41,557 nucleotides of DNA, taken from the NCBI GenBank assembly GCA_038227745.1, contig JBBRPS010000006.1, positions 1 to 41,557 on the forward strand, written 5' to 3'. Below the pieces are notes generated by a model. That model saw only the letters and a program-made list of their open reading frames with translations. It did not search any database and was not told the origin of the DNA. Positions 16,366-25,380 of this stretch are shown here, piece after piece. Made by a program: the position numbers and the translations under genes. The number at the start of each line of letters is the position of its first letter. Position 1 is the stretch's first letter. Origin of the DNA: DASPXY01 sp038227745 (GTDB lineage: Bacteria; Planctomycetota; Planctomycetia; Gemmatales; Gemmataceae).

Positions 16366-17775
16366 TCACGCCATGATGTCGCGGACGACGCGGCCGTGGA
16401 CGTCGGTCAGGCGGAAATCGCGGCCGCCGTAACGGTACGTCAGGCGCTCGTGGTCCAGCCCCAGCAGGTGCAGGATCGTGGCGTGCAGGTCGTGGATATG
16501 CACCCGGTTCTCGACCGCGTACCAGCCGTAATCGTCGGTCGCGCCGTGGCGGAAGCCGCCCTTGACGCCCCCGCCGGCCAGCCACATCGTGAAGCCCTCC
16601 GGGTTGTGGTCGCGCCCGTCATTGCCCTCCACCGTCGGCGTCCGCCCGAACTCGCCGCCCCACCAGACCAGCGTGTCGTCGAGCAGGCCGCGCGCCTTCA
16701 GATCGCGTAACAAGCCGGCGATCGGCAGGTCCACCTCGCGCGCGTTCTTGGCGTGCCCCTGCCGCAGGTTGCCGTGCTGGTCCCACTGCACATTGGCGTC
16801 ACTGTGCGTCACCTGGATGAAGCGCACGCCGCGCTCGGCGAAGCGCCGCGCCAGGAGGCACTGCCGGCCGAAGTTCGCGGTGACGGGATCGTCCAGGCCG
16901 TACAGCCGCCGCGTCGCCCGGGACTCGCGCGACAGGTCCTCGGCCTCGGGCATCTCGCGCTGCATGCGGAACGCCAGCTCGAAGGAGTTGATGCGCGCCT
17001 CCAGGGACGGCTCGGCCCCGGCACGCAGGAGGTGAGCGCGATTCATCTCGGCGAGGCGGTCGAGTTGCAGTCGCTGCACCGCGGACGGCAGGCGGCTGTT
17101 GTGGATGTAGCGAACGCGGGCCTGGTCGGCGGGGACGCTGGCGTTGCCCAGCGGCGTGCCCTGGTAGACTGCCGGCAGGAAGGCGGCCCCCCAATTGTTG
17201 ACGCCGCCGTGGGCGAGCGTTGGGCAGACGGTGAGGAAGCCGGGCAGGTTGCGGTTCTCGGTGCCGAGGCCGTAGGTCACCCACGAGCCGATGCTGGGGC
17301 GAACGATATTGTCGCTGCCGGTGTGCAGCTTGAGCACGGCGCCGCCGTGGGCGGGGTTGGTGCCGTGGACGGAGTGGATGAAGCAGATGTCGTCCACGCA
17401 GCGGGCGACGTGGGGGAACAGGTCGCTGACCTCGATGCCGCTGGCGCCGTACTTGCGGAAGCGCCACGGCGAGGCGAGGAGGTTGCCGGTGCGGGCGAAG
17501 GTGACGCGCGGGCGGGCGAACGGGTAAGGCCGTCCGTGGTCGCGCTGCAGGAGCGGCTTGGGGTCGAAGGTATCGACGTGCGACGGGCCGCCCTTCATGA
17601 ACAGGAAGATCATGCGCTTCGCCCGCGCCGGGAAGTGCGGCGGGTGCGGGGCGAGTGGGTCGGCGGGGCTGGCGGCGGCGTCTTCGGCCAGCAGCGAGGC
17701 CAGCGCCAGGTAGCCGAAGCCCACGGCGCTGCTGCGGAGCAGAGCGCGCCGTGAGAGTGATCCCGATACGGTCAT
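16366..17775 (-). CDS. DUF1501 protein, Tat-exported (first copy)
   Basis: This 469-residue DUF1501 protein is an alkaline-phosphatase/sulfatase-fold protein abundant in planctomycetes. The N-terminus has a twin-arginine-like signal (SLSRRALLRSSAVGFGYLAL). Family landmarks are MIFLFMKGGPSHVDTFDPKP, VCPTLAHGGVNNWGAAFLP, VRFIQVTHSDANVQWDQHG, WWGGEFGRTPTVEGNDGRDH, and a C-terminal HDLHATILHLLGLDHERLTY. The substrate is unknown. Such genes usually follow a DUF1549/DUF1553 gene directly; here the expected partner (18676-20910) is upstream on the same strand, but a toxin-antitoxin pair sits between. Confidence 0.9.
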   Translation of the reverse strand: MTVSGSLSRRALLRSSAVGFGYLALASLLAEDAAASPADPLAPHPPHFPARAKRMIFLFMKGGPSHVDTFDPKPLLQRDHGRPYPFARPRVTFARTGNLLASPWRFRKYGASGIEVSDLFPHVARCVDDICFIHSVHGTNPAHGGAVLKLHTGSDNIVRPSIGSWVTYGLGTENRNLPGFLTVCPTLAHGGVNNWGAAFLPAVYQGTPLGNASVPADQARVRYIHNSRLPSAVQRLQLDRLAEMNRAHLLRAGAEPSLEARINSFELAFRMQREMPEAEDLSRESRATRRLYGLDDPVTANFGRQCLLARRFAERGVRFIQVTHSDANVQWDQHGNLRQGHAKNAREVDLPIAGLLRDLKARGLLDDTLVWWGGEFGRTPTVEGNDGRDHNPEGFTMWLAGGGVKGGFRHGATDDYGWYAVENRVHIHDLHATILHLLGLDHERLTYRYGGRDFRLTDVHGRVVRDIMA

Positions 17776-17839
17776 GATTCCCCCTCATGCGCTCCAGTAC
17801 GCTGACATTCCGGGTCGGTCGAAGGAGGACAGAGGCAGT

Positions 17840-18190
17840 TCACAGGGGCAGGAAGATGACCTGATCCCTGACATCGTCTTCCGTGTAGCATTCCGCGATC
17901 AGCAGGATATCTTCGATCGTCTCGCCGAGGCCCTGGCGGGCGTTCAAGGCCACGACCCCGGGCAGTGCCGCCCCCGTTTTGACGCGCTCGTAAGCGTGGC
18001 CGACCATCGTCCGCCGGTCCTGGGTCAGCAGGACACGGCCGTCGCTCGCCGCCCACGCCAGGATCGTGGGATCGTCAGCCGTCCGCAGCCCGACCTCCTG
18101 AACCCTCACGAGGTCGAGTTCCGGGTTGCGGCGGCGCAGGCCCCGGATGACGTCGCCGTGGACGTCGGCGTCACTACCCAGCTTCAGCAT
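17840..18190 (-). CDS. DUF5615 PIN-like toxin
   Basis: This 116-residue protein of the DUF5615 (Mut7-C/PIN-like) family is a predicted ribonuclease toxin. It has an N-terminal Asp-containing strand (LKLGSDADVHGDV, where the first acids fall), RTADDPTILAWAASDGRVLLTQDRRTM with the conserved DP...LLTxD pattern, and a C-terminal helix region. It overlaps the upstream antitoxin gene by 17 nt. The pairing of DUF433 with DUF5615 matches VapBC45-like modules (Rv2018/Rv2019 of Mycobacterium tuberculosis), from established knowledge. Confidence 0.8.
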   Translation of the reverse strand: MLKLGSDADVHGDVIRGLRRRNPELDLVRVQEVGLRTADDPTILAWAASDGRVLLTQDRRTMVGHAYERVKTGAALPGVVALNARQGLGETIEDILLIAECYTEDDVRDQVIFLPL

Positions 18191-18584
18191 GGTTTTCCTG
18201 CTGTCGGCGGCGTCGCTCCAGCAACTCCTCCTTGGTCGGGCGGGGCGGCTGACTCGCCTCGATCAACTCGCGCAGCTGAGCCGCCTCTTCCTCCCGGCGG
18301 CGCAGGTACGCCTGCACCTCCGCGCGATGGCGGAGGTAGTAGGCGATGGCCCCGAAAACGTCCGCCAGGTCGAGCGTATCATAGGCCCGGACGATACCCT
18401 CCGGCTCCATCCCACTCTCGTAGGCCTGGACGAGAACGTCCAGAGTGACGCGACTGGCGCCGACGCGGACGGCGCCCGCCCCGTCTACGCGCAGGGGGGG
18501 AGGGTCGGTGTGAAGGGCCAGCGTCTGGGCCGGCTGCCCTTCAGCCGACGTTGTCCCAGCTAATACTTGCGTTTGTTCGTTCAT
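18174..18584 (-). CDS. DUF433 antitoxin
   Basis: This 136-residue DUF433 protein has the pattern PPLRVDGAGAVRVGASRVTL, DVLVQAYESGMEPEGIVRAY, DTLDLADVFGAIAYYL. This is a compact winged-helix-like HTH that binds the operator. It is followed by a charged C-terminal helix (RRREEEAAQLRELIEASQ) likely to wrap the toxin. The ATG at 18584 has AGGAGAG immediately upstream; the frame is open to 18629 without an RBS. It overlaps the DUF5615 gene and is probably autoregulated. Confidence 0.8.
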   Translation of the reverse strand: MNEQTQVLAGTTSAEGQPAQTLALHTDPPPLRVDGAGAVRVGASRVTLDVLVQAYESGMEPEGIVRAYDTLDLADVFGAIAYYLRHRAEVQAYLRRREEEAAQLRELIEASQPPRPTKEELLERRRRQQENHAEAG

Positions 18585-18675
18585 CGCTGTCTCTCCTGGA
18601 GTCCTGGGCGTACGGTTGCTCCGCCTCATCTCGACGGCCTGTTACTATCCTACACGGCGGTACATTCGGCGCCGT

Positions 18676-20910
18676 CTACCGGACGTAGATAAACTCATTC
18701 GCCGACACCACGACCTGACATGCGCCGGCCCACGCCCGCACTCGCCGCTGCCCAGCGTCCGGCTCGCGATCCCGCAGCGCCGCTTCGACCTCGCGCACCA
18801 GCGACAGCATCCCCGCCGTCTCCGAACCCGTCACCTCCCGGCCGTATGCCGTCCGGTAAAGCAGGCGGACGCGCCCCACGTCATCCAGCGTCCGGTCCTT
18901 CAGCAGCCCCTGCGCCAGGTGCTCGCAGAGCTGCGCCACCCAATCACTGTTCATCAAGAACAGGGCCTGCGGCGCCACCGTCGTCGTCGCTCGGTCGCCG
19001 TTCGGCACCGCCGGGTCCGGGAAGTCGAAGAGCTGGAACACGTCATAGACGTTGTTGCGGATCACGGGCAGGTAGAGCGAGCGCCGCCGGCTATCATAGC
19101 GCGTCGCGTCCTTCGAGGTGTGGTCGAACAGGTACGCCCGGTTCTTGACGTGCAGCAGCGAGCCGCCCATCGTTCGGTCGAGCGCTCCGCTCACCGCCAG
19201 CAGCGCGTCGCGAATCGCCTCCGCCTCCAGTCGCCGCACGCCGGCCCGACCGTGCAGCCGGTTCTCCGGGTCCAGTTCCGCCGCCCGCGCGTCCCCGTTC
19301 GCACTCAGCTGGTAAGTGCGAGAGAGCATGACGAGGCGGTGCAGCGCCTTGACCGACCAGCCGCTCGCCACGAACCGCCGGGCCAGCCAATCGAGCAGGG
19401 CCTGGTTGTCCGCCCGCTCGCCCAGGCGGCCGAAGTTGTCCGTCGTCCGCACGATCCCCTGCCCGAAGTGCCAGCGCCAGACGCGATTCACCATCACGCG
19501 GGCGGTCAGCGGGTGGTCCGGCCGCACCAGCCAGCGGGCCACTTCCAGCCGGCCGCTCTGCCGGGCGCCGAACGAGGGCGGTTGCGAGCCGGCCAGGACC
19601 GTGGGGACGTGCCGGGGGACCACCGGCCCCAGCTTCAGAGGATTGCCGCGGATGTGCAGGGCGACATCGGCCACGGTGCCCTCGGTTACCCCCAGGGCGC
19701 TGGGGATCTCTCCCTTCGCGCCCTTCTCGGAGGTCAGAGGGTTCTCGTGCCAGCGCGCGATCTTCTTGAAGTGCTCCATGGTCCGGGTGCTCCTGAACAC
19801 GCCGGCCAGGCCGTAATAGTCCTTCTGCGAGATGGGGTCGAACTTGTGGTCGTGGCAGCGGGCACAGCCGACCGTCAGCCCCAGCACCGTCCGGCCGACG
19901 GTGTCGAGCTGCTCGTCGATGATGTCCGCCTCCATCTTCTTCTCGTCCACCTCGGCCAGCACCTTCGGCCCCAGCGCCAGGAACCCCGTGGCGATCAGGC
20001 GTTCCTGGCGTACGGCCGCGTCCGGCGCCGGCGGCAGCAGGTCGCCGGCCAGTTGTTCGAGGAGAAACTGGTCATAGGGCCTGTCCTCGTTGAAGGCGGC
20101 AACGACGTAATCGCGGTAGCGCCAGGCGTTGCCGTAAGCGACGTTCTCGTCCAGGCCGTTCGAGTCGGCGTAGCGCGCGACGTCGAGCCAGTGGCGGCCC
20201 CAGCGCTCGCCGTAAGCGGGCGCTGCCAGCAGGCGGTCCACCACCTTCGCGAAGGCGTCGGGCGAGCGGTCGGTGAGGAAAGCGTCGATCTCCTCAGGCG
20301 TCGGCGGCAGGCCGGTCAGGTCGAACGTGGCACGGCGGATCAGGGTGCGGGGGTCGGCCGGAGGGGCGGGCCGAAGGCCCTTTTCCTCCAGTTTCGCGAG
20401 GAGGAAGCGGTCCAGGTCCGAGCGCGGCCAGGCGGTGTCCTTGACCGCGGGGGGCGGCGGGTCGGTCGGCGGCTGGAACGCCCAGAAATCCTTCGCCTCG
20501 GTGTTCCCCTGGCCGACGACCTTCTCTTGCGGGTAGGGCAGCCCCAGTCGAACCCAGCGCGTCAGATCCGCGATCTGGCGGTCCGACAGTTTCCTGTCCG
20601 GAGGCATCTTCAACTCGGCGTCCACGTGGCGGACCGCCTTGAGGAGCAGGCTTTTCTCGGGTTGTCCGGGAACGGCGGCCGGCCCCGAGGCGCCGCCCTT
20701 GAGGATGGCGTCGCGGGAATCGAGACGCAGGTCCACTCGCTGTTTCTTCGGGCCGTGACACGAATAACAGTGCTCGGCGAGGACGGGGCGGATGCTCGTC
20801 TCGAAGAAGCGGACCTGCTCCGCGGAGGGCTGTTTGTCGGCGGCAGAATTCCCCGTCGTACCGCCGAGCCACAGTCCGGCAAGAAGCAAGGCCAGGGGAG
20901 TGCGACGCAT
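18676..20910 (-). CDS. PSCyt1/DUF1549/DUF1553 planctomycete cytochrome protein
   Basis: This 744-residue exported protein starts with a signal peptide (MRRTPLALLLAGLWLGG), then a planctomycete cytochrome c module with CYSCH (about residue 47) and the PGQPEKSLL...MPPDRKLSDRQIADLTRW pattern. DUF1549 follows (about 165-370, from DRFLLAKLEEKGL through CARCHDHKFDPISQKDYYGL), then DUF1553 (about 470-720, including HPLTARVMVNRVWRWHFGQG and RLEAEAIRDALLAVSGALD). The frame is open to 21153, but the signal peptide sets the start at ATG 20910. Its usual DUF1501 partner is downstream beyond a DUF433/DUF5615 pair. The role is unknown; electron transfer in periplasmic polysaccharide metabolism is often proposed. 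Confidence 0.9.
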   Translation of the reverse strand: MRRTPLALLLAGLWLGGTTGNSAADKQPSAEQVRFFETSIRPVLAEHCYSCHGPKKQRVDLRLDSRDAILKGGASGPAAVPGQPEKSLLLKAVRHVDAELKMPPDRKLSDRQIADLTRWVRLGLPYPQEKVVGQGNTEAKDFWAFQPPTDPPPPAVKDTAWPRSDLDRFLLAKLEEKGLRPAPPADPRTLIRRATFDLTGLPPTPEEIDAFLTDRSPDAFAKVVDRLLAAPAYGERWGRHWLDVARYADSNGLDENVAYGNAWRYRDYVVAAFNEDRPYDQFLLEQLAGDLLPPAPDAAVRQERLIATGFLALGPKVLAEVDEKKMEADIIDEQLDTVGRTVLGLTVGCARCHDHKFDPISQKDYYGLAGVFRSTRTMEHFKKIARWHENPLTSEKGAKGEIPSALGVTEGTVADVALHIRGNPLKLGPVVPRHVPTVLAGSQPPSFGARQSGRLEVARWLVRPDHPLTARVMVNRVWRWHFGQGIVRTTDNFGRLGERADNQALLDWLARRFVASGWSVKALHRLVMLSRTYQLSANGDARAAELDPENRLHGRAGVRRLEAEAIRDALLAVSGALDRTMGGSLLHVKNRAYLFDHTSKDATRYDSRRRSLYLPVIRNNVYDVFQLFDFPDPAVPNGDRATTTVAPQALFLMNSDWVAQLCEHLAQGLLKDRTLDDVGRVRLLYRTAYGREVTGSETAGMLSLVREVEAALRDREPDAGQRRVRAWAGACQVVVSANEFIYVR

Positions 20911-21142
20911 CGGGGTTGCCTCGGTCGTGGGCGGCCGCGGGAGGGCCAGCGGCGCGGGTGGGGGGAGCCGTGGCCATCGGCCGCGGTCCATGTTTCCATC
21001 TTCCGCCTTCGCGGGGGACAAGTCAACGGGCTCGCCGGGCCGCACGCGGTTCTGCGAACCGCGGCTAAACGAATGGCCGTCGCCGCCGTAGAACGATTCC
21101 GCACGGTGCGTGCGTGAACCCGAAGATTCTCGGAGGTCTGCG

Positions 21143-21976
21143 ATGTCCGACAAAAAGCCCCTCGCTGGTCAGGTCGCGTGGGTGACCGGCTCGTCCCGCG
21201 GACTGGGCCGCGTGATGGCCACCAAACTCTGCGAGCTGGGGGCCGCCGTGGCCGTCCACGGCACCCGCTCCGATTCGCCGCGCTCCTTCGGCGAGGGCGA
21301 GTCGATGGAGCAGGTGGCCCGCGACGTGGCGGCGGTGGCCGGCGGCAAGACCATGCCCATCTGGGGCGACGTCACCGACGAGGCCGAGGTGAAGCGCATG
21401 GCCGAGGCGATTCGCAGCCGCCTCGGCCCCATCGAGATCCTCGTGACCAACGCGGGCGGCGACATCGGCGCCGGCGGCACCGGCGTCGGCCGCGGCGGCC
21501 GGCCCAGCCCCGACGACTGCGTCGGCGTCCCCCTCGCCGACATCCGCGCCGTCCTCGACCGCAACCTCCTCTCCTGCATCCTCTGCTGCCGTGCGGTCGC
21601 CCCGGAGATGATGGCACGCCAGCGCGGCCGCATCATCACCATCGGCTCGATCGCCGGCTGCTACGGTCGCGACGACGGCGCCATCTACGCAGTCGCCAAG
21701 GCGGCAGTCCACGAGTACACGCGCTGCCTGGCGACGCAGCTGCGGCCCTACAACGTGCCCGTCAACTGCATCGCCCCGGGCGGCACGGTCACGAACCGCT
21801 TCCTCGTCATCCACGAGATCGAGCAGGACAAGCTGATCGAGGAGGGCACGCTGGTCCGCTACGGCCGGCCGCACGAGGTCGCCGCCACGGTGGCGTTCCT
21901 CGCGTCCGAGGGCGGCCAGTTCATCAGCGGCCAGGTGATCCGCGTCGATGGCGGCTCGCAGTGCTTCCCGGCGTGA
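21143..21976 (+). CDS. SDR-family oxidoreductase
   Basis: This 277-residue classical short-chain dehydrogenase/reductase has the cofactor motif TGSSRGLG (about residues 15-22), a NAG motif in LVTNAGGDIG, catalytic Ser (IGSIAGCYG) and YxxxK (YAVAKAAV), and a C-terminal FISGQVIRVDGGS. An insertion between NAG and the N-S region (GGTGVGRGGRPSPDD) is longer than usual. The RBS (CGGAGG, 21131-21136) fixes ATG 21143. It is divergent from the PSCyt1 gene and is followed by a 31-bp palindrome and the MlrC gene. The substrate is unknown. Confidence 0.85.
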   Translation: MSDKKPLAGQVAWVTGSSRGLGRVMATKLCELGAAVAVHGTRSDSPRSFGEGESMEQVARDVAAVAGGKTMPIWGDVTDEAEVKRMAEAIRSRLGPIEILVTNAGGDIGAGGTGVGRGGRPSPDDCVGVPLADIRAVLDRNLLSCILCCRAVAPEMMARQRGRIITIGSIAGCYGRDDGAIYAVAKAAVHEYTRCLATQLRPYNVPVNCIAPGGTVTNRFLVIHEIEQDKLIEEGTLVRYGRPHEVAATVAFLASEGGQFISGQVIRVDGGSQCFPA

Positions 21977-22006
21977 GTCCATCGGTGGTGACAAATAACA
22001 CGCCGG

Positions 22007-22072
22007 GATCGTGGCCGACTCGCTCCGCGAGTCGGGGTTGTCCCCGACTCGCGGAGCGAGTCGGCCACGATC
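22007..22072. repeat. Perfect 31-bp inverted repeat with 4-nt loop
   Basis: Arms at 22007-22037 and 22042-22072 are perfect reverse complements around TTGT. Each arm contains an inner palindrome GACTCGCTCCGCGAGTC. It lies between the SDR and MlrC genes. It resembles the long palindromic intergenic repeats that I associate with Gemmata-type genomes. It may end SDR transcription, although no T-tract follows. Confidence 0.85.
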
Positions 22073-22091
22073 GCCGAAGAAGGAGGGGCCG

Positions 22092-23573
22092 ATGCGCCTG
22101 TTGAGCGTGGGCCTGGTCCACGAGACGAACACGTTCGCCACCCGACCGACGCGCCTCGCCGACTTCATCGAGGCCAGCGGCGGCGACCCGGACTTCCCCG
22201 CGGCGCGCATCGCCGAGCGCTTCGCCGGCACGGGCACCATCCACGGCGGCTACTTCGAGGCCGCCGCCGCCCACGGCGTCACCCTCGAACCCCTGTTTCA
22301 CGCCGAGGCGGTGCCGGGCGGCGTCGTCGAGCAGTCGGCCTACGAGGCGCTGAAGGGCGAGTTGCTGGGGCGACTGCGACGGGCGCTGCCCGCGGACGGC
22401 GTGCTGCTCGACCTGCACGGCGCCATGGTCACCGAGGCCCACGAGGACGCCGAGGGCGACCTCGCCGAGGCGGTGCGGCGGCTGGTTGGGCCGACCGTCC
22501 CCGTGGTCATGACGCTCGACCTGCACGCGAACATCGCCGCCCGTATGGCCGAACACGTCAACGTCATCATCGGCTTCGACACCTACCCGCACTGCGACAT
22601 GCGCGAGCGCGGCGTCGAGGCGGTCGAGCTGCTCGTCCACACGATCAGGGGCGAGGTGCGGCCGGTCACGGCCTTCGAGCAGCTGCCGCTCATCACCATG
22701 CCGCCGCGGCAGTGTACGCTGCGCGAGCCGATGCAGAGCATCCGCGCGCGCCTGCACGAGCTGGAGCGGCAGCCGGGCGTGCTGACCGCGACGCTGGCGT
22801 GCGGCTTCCCCTTCGCCGACATCCGCGACGCGGGCGTTTCGGTCGTCGTGGTCGGCGACGGCGACGCGGCGCTGGCGCGGTCGAAGGCGCGCGCGTTCGC
22901 CCAGTACGTCTTCGGGCGGCGCGACGAGTTCGCGTGCGAGCTGACGCCGGTCCGCGAGGCCATCCGCTACGCCCGCGAGGAGGCGCGCGGGCCGGTCGTG
23001 CTGGCGGACGGCTCCGACAACCCCGGCGGCGGCGCCCCCTGCGACGGCACCGTGATCTTGCGCGAACTGCTCGAGTGCGGCATGGCGGACGCGGTTGTCG
23101 GCGTGCTGGCGGACCCGGAGACGGTGGCGCAGGCGCACCGCGCCGGCGTCGGTCAAACCCTCGACGCGGTCATCGGCGGCAAGACCGACCGCCTGCACGG
23201 TGAGCCGGTCCGGGCGCGGGCCTACGTGCGCGTGCTCGGCGACGGCGAATTCACGTTCCGCGGGCCGATGGGCACCGGCGTCAAGGGCCACCTCGGTCGC
23301 ATGGCGGTCCTGGTCCTCGGCGGCGTGGAGGTGGTCGTCGCCGAGCGCCGCTCGCAGCTGCGCGACCTGGAGATGCTGCGCTGCGTGGGAGTCGAGCCGA
23401 CGCACAAGAAGCTGATCGCGGTGAAGTCGGCGGTCCACTTCCGCGCCGACTTCACCGCGATCGCCGACCGCATCTTCGACGCCGACACGCCGGGCGTTCA
23501 CCGCCCGGACTTCGCGCGCTTCACCTACCGCAAGCTGCGCCGCCCCATCTATCCGCTGGACCCGGTCGGCTGA
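22092..23573 (+). CDS. MlrC-like M81 family metallopeptidase
   Basis: This 493-residue protein of the MlrC/M81 family (microcystin-degrading protein C homologues) is probably a zinc-dependent hydrolase acting on linear peptides or related substrates. Motifs are the N-terminal HETNTF, GVLLDLHGAMVTE, MTLDLHANI with a metal-binding His, GFDTYPHCDMRERG, and a central VLADGSDNPGGGAPCDGT, typical of the family. ATG 22092 follows AGGAGG (22081-22086). MlrC genes are common in planctomycetes and often sit beside SDR genes, as here; the physiological substrate is unknown. Confidence 0.9.
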   Translation: MRLLSVGLVHETNTFATRPTRLADFIEASGGDPDFPAARIAERFAGTGTIHGGYFEAAAAHGVTLEPLFHAEAVPGGVVEQSAYEALKGELLGRLRRALPADGVLLDLHGAMVTEAHEDAEGDLAEAVRRLVGPTVPVVMTLDLHANIAARMAEHVNVIIGFDTYPHCDMRERGVEAVELLVHTIRGEVRPVTAFEQLPLITMPPRQCTLREPMQSIRARLHELERQPGVLTATLACGFPFADIRDAGVSVVVVGDGDAALARSKARAFAQYVFGRRDEFACELTPVREAIRYAREEARGPVVLADGSDNPGGGAPCDGTVILRELLECGMADAVVGVLADPETVAQAHRAGVGQTLDAVIGGKTDRLHGEPVRARAYVRVLGDGEFTFRGPMGTGVKGHLGRMAVLVLGGVEVVVAERRSQLRDLEMLRCVGVEPTHKKLIAVKSAVHFRADFTAIADRIFDADTPGVHRPDFARFTYRKLRRPIYPLDPVG

Positions 23574-23587
23574 ACGGCGCGAGCGTT

Positions 23588-23932
23588 TCACGTCTCCTTC
23601 GTGGAGGCGGCGAGGAGGAGTTCGACGGCCTCGCGGCCGGTCATGCCGATCTGGATGCCGAGGGCGCGCGCCTGCGGCGTCGCATCGACGATCTTCGCGT
23701 CGAACAGGTCTTCCGGGTTGACGAGCGGGTGCTGCGGCGTGCCGCGCGCGATGGCGACGGCCTGGCCGAACTCCGCGGCGGTCTTGACGTCGTAGATGCC
23801 GCAGCCGACCAGTCCCGCCTCGGTGAGGATGGTGCAGTACTGGCCCTTGCGCCAGCGGTTGCTGATGCCGACGGCACAGCCGTTCTCGAATTGGAGTGGT
23901 CGGGAGATCGTGCGCGGGAGCGGTTCGTTCAT
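23588..23932 (-). CDS. DUF1805 (YunC-like) small protein
   Basis: This 114-residue protein has RPLQFENGCAVGISNRW, GQYCTILTEAGLVGCGIYDV and IGMTGREAVELLL, the DUF1805/YunC pattern. The structures known for the family are small alpha/beta proteins without a settled function. The ATG at 23932 is preceded by GGAGAT; the frame is open to 23995. It converges on the MlrC gene with a 14-nt gap and lies downstream of a DUF1501 operon, but a terminator separates it. Confidence 0.8.
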   Translation of the reverse strand: MNEPLPRTISRPLQFENGCAVGISNRWRKGQYCTILTEAGLVGCGIYDVKTAAEFGQAVAIARGTPQHPLVNPEDLFDAKIVDATPQARALGIQIGMTGREAVELLLAASTKET

Positions 23933-23984
23933 GGGGATCTCCGAGGGAAATTGAGGTGCGATCCGTGGGCTTGCAAGCAAAAAG

Positions 23985-24021
23985 GGCTGGCTCACGCGGC
24001 GGCAGCGCCGGTGAGCCAGCC
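23985..24021 (-). terminator. Rho-independent terminator after the second DUF1501 operon
   Basis: On the minus strand an 11-bp perfect stem (GGCTGGCTCAC/GTGAGCCAGCC) with a 15-nt loop is followed directly by CCCTTTTTGCTT. It lies 32 nt past the stop of the DUF1501 gene and before the DUF1805 gene. Confidence 0.85.
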
Positions 24022-24053
24022 CTCGTCCTGGCAGCGTGGCAGGAACCGTCTCC

Positions 24054-25334
24054 TTACGCGAACAGCTCGCGGACCGGCGTCGCGCCGCGGTCGGCGACCC
24101 GCACCGGCCGGCCGATCGGCGTGTTGTTCATCTTCGTGTAGTCGATGCCGAGCGCCCGGCAGACCGTCGCCATGAAGTCGATCGCCGACACCGGCCGCTC
24201 CTGCACCACGGCGCCCTCGGCGTCGGTCCGGCCGATCACCTGACCGCCACGGATGCCGCCGCCCATCAGCACCGTGCTCCACGCCCGCGGGTAGTGGTCG
24301 CGGCCCGGCTGCGCCCCGCGCTGGTTGATGCGCGGCGTGCGGCCGAACTCGCCCATCCAGATCACCAGCGTGCTGTCCAGCAGGCCGCGGTCGCGCAGGT
24401 CGGTGATCAGCGTGCTCATCGCCGGATCCACCTGCTCCGACAGCGAGCGCACCCGCGCGAAGTTGTTCTGGTGCGTGTCCCAGCCGCCCAGCGTCACCTC
24501 GACGAACGACACGCCGGACTCGATCAGGCGGCGGGCCAGGAGGCAGCCCTCGCCGAAGCGGCCGCTGCCGTAGCGCGCCCGCGAACTGGCCGGCTCCTGC
24601 GCGATGTCGAAGGCGCGGGCACCGCGGTCCTGCATCAGCGTCACCGCCCGCTGGTAGGTCGTCCGGTGGGCGTTGCCCAGGTCGTTGCCGTACGTTCGGT
24701 TGAAGCCGGCTTCCATGTCCTCCAGGAGGCCCATGCGGCTGCTGAACTGGCCCGCGGAGACGGCGGCACGCAGGTTATCGACGCCACGGGCCGCGTCGTT
24801 GACGATCAGCGGCTGATGGCGCGGCCCGAGGAAGCCGGCGCCGTAGCTGCGGGTGCCGACCGACACGAAGTTCGGCAGCGGGTTGTCCTGCCGGCCGATC
24901 TCCTTGGAGACGATGGCGCCGAGGCTGGGGTAGACCAGGCCGCCGACGCCTTCCTTGTAGCCGGTGTGCAGGTAATACTTGGCCCGGCCGTGGGAGCCCT
25001 CACCGGTGCTCATGCTGCGGAGGATCGCCCCGTGGTTCATCAGGCGGGCGAGCCGCGGGAAGTGTTCGCTGATCTGGATGCCGGGCACCGAGGTCGCGAT
25101 CGGGCGGTACGGGCCGCCCTGGGCGGTGCCGGGCTTGAGGTCGAAGGTGTCCTTGTGGCTCGGGCCGCCGTCCATCCACAGCAGGATGCACGATTTGTGA
25201 CGGACGCGCGTCTCGGCGGCGCGCGCGGCCAGGACGGGCAGCCAGCCGGACAGCGAGGCGCCCAGAGCGCCGGCCGCGGACAGTTTGAGGACGTCACGGC
25301 GGGACAGGTCAATTCCAGGGGTCCAGTTCGCCAT
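24054..25334 (-). CDS. DUF1501 protein (second copy)
   Basis: This 426-residue DUF1501 family protein has the Tat-like start LSRRDVLKLSAAGALGASL, ILLWMDGGPSHKDTFDLKPG, FVEVTLGGWDTHQNN, IWMGEFGRTPRINQRGAQPG and RDHYPRAWSTVLMGGGIRGG. The C-terminal segment AIDFMATVCRALGIDYTKMN is typical. The start ATG 25334 has GAAGGAG about 8 nt upstream. It lies 76 nt after the DUF1549/DUF1553 gene on the same strand, the standard planctomycete pairing, with a small hairpin in the gap. It is shorter than, and clearly diverged from, the first copy. Confidence 0.9.
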   Translation of the reverse strand: MANWTPGIDLSRRDVLKLSAAGALGASLSGWLPVLAARAAETRVRHKSCILLWMDGGPSHKDTFDLKPGTAQGGPYRPIATSVPGIQISEHFPRLARLMNHGAILRSMSTGEGSHGRAKYYLHTGYKEGVGGLVYPSLGAIVSKEIGRQDNPLPNFVSVGTRSYGAGFLGPRHQPLIVNDAARGVDNLRAAVSAGQFSSRMGLLEDMEAGFNRTYGNDLGNAHRTTYQRAVTLMQDRGARAFDIAQEPASSRARYGSGRFGEGCLLARRLIESGVSFVEVTLGGWDTHQNNFARVRSLSEQVDPAMSTLITDLRDRGLLDSTLVIWMGEFGRTPRINQRGAQPGRDHYPRAWSTVLMGGGIRGGQVIGRTDAEGAVVQERPVSAIDFMATVCRALGIDYTKMNNTPIGRPVRVADRGATPVRELFA

Positions 25335-25380
25335 CGGTCGTACTCCTTCAGGAGTCAGAGGTCAGGAGTTAGAGGAAGAG

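Noticed and set aside
18616..21117. 833-codon plus-strand frame over the PSCyt1/DUF1549 gene
   Set aside because: Arginine/valine-rich shadow frame with no motif; the minus strand encodes a complete known domain order.
21924..23591. 555-codon minus-strand frame across the MlrC gene
   Set aside because: Shadow of a high-GC gene; no start context or domains.
24027..24045. Further REP copy near the DUF1501 terminator
   Set aside because: Only GTGGCAGGAACC matches the REP core; no inverted partner is present, so this could be chance.
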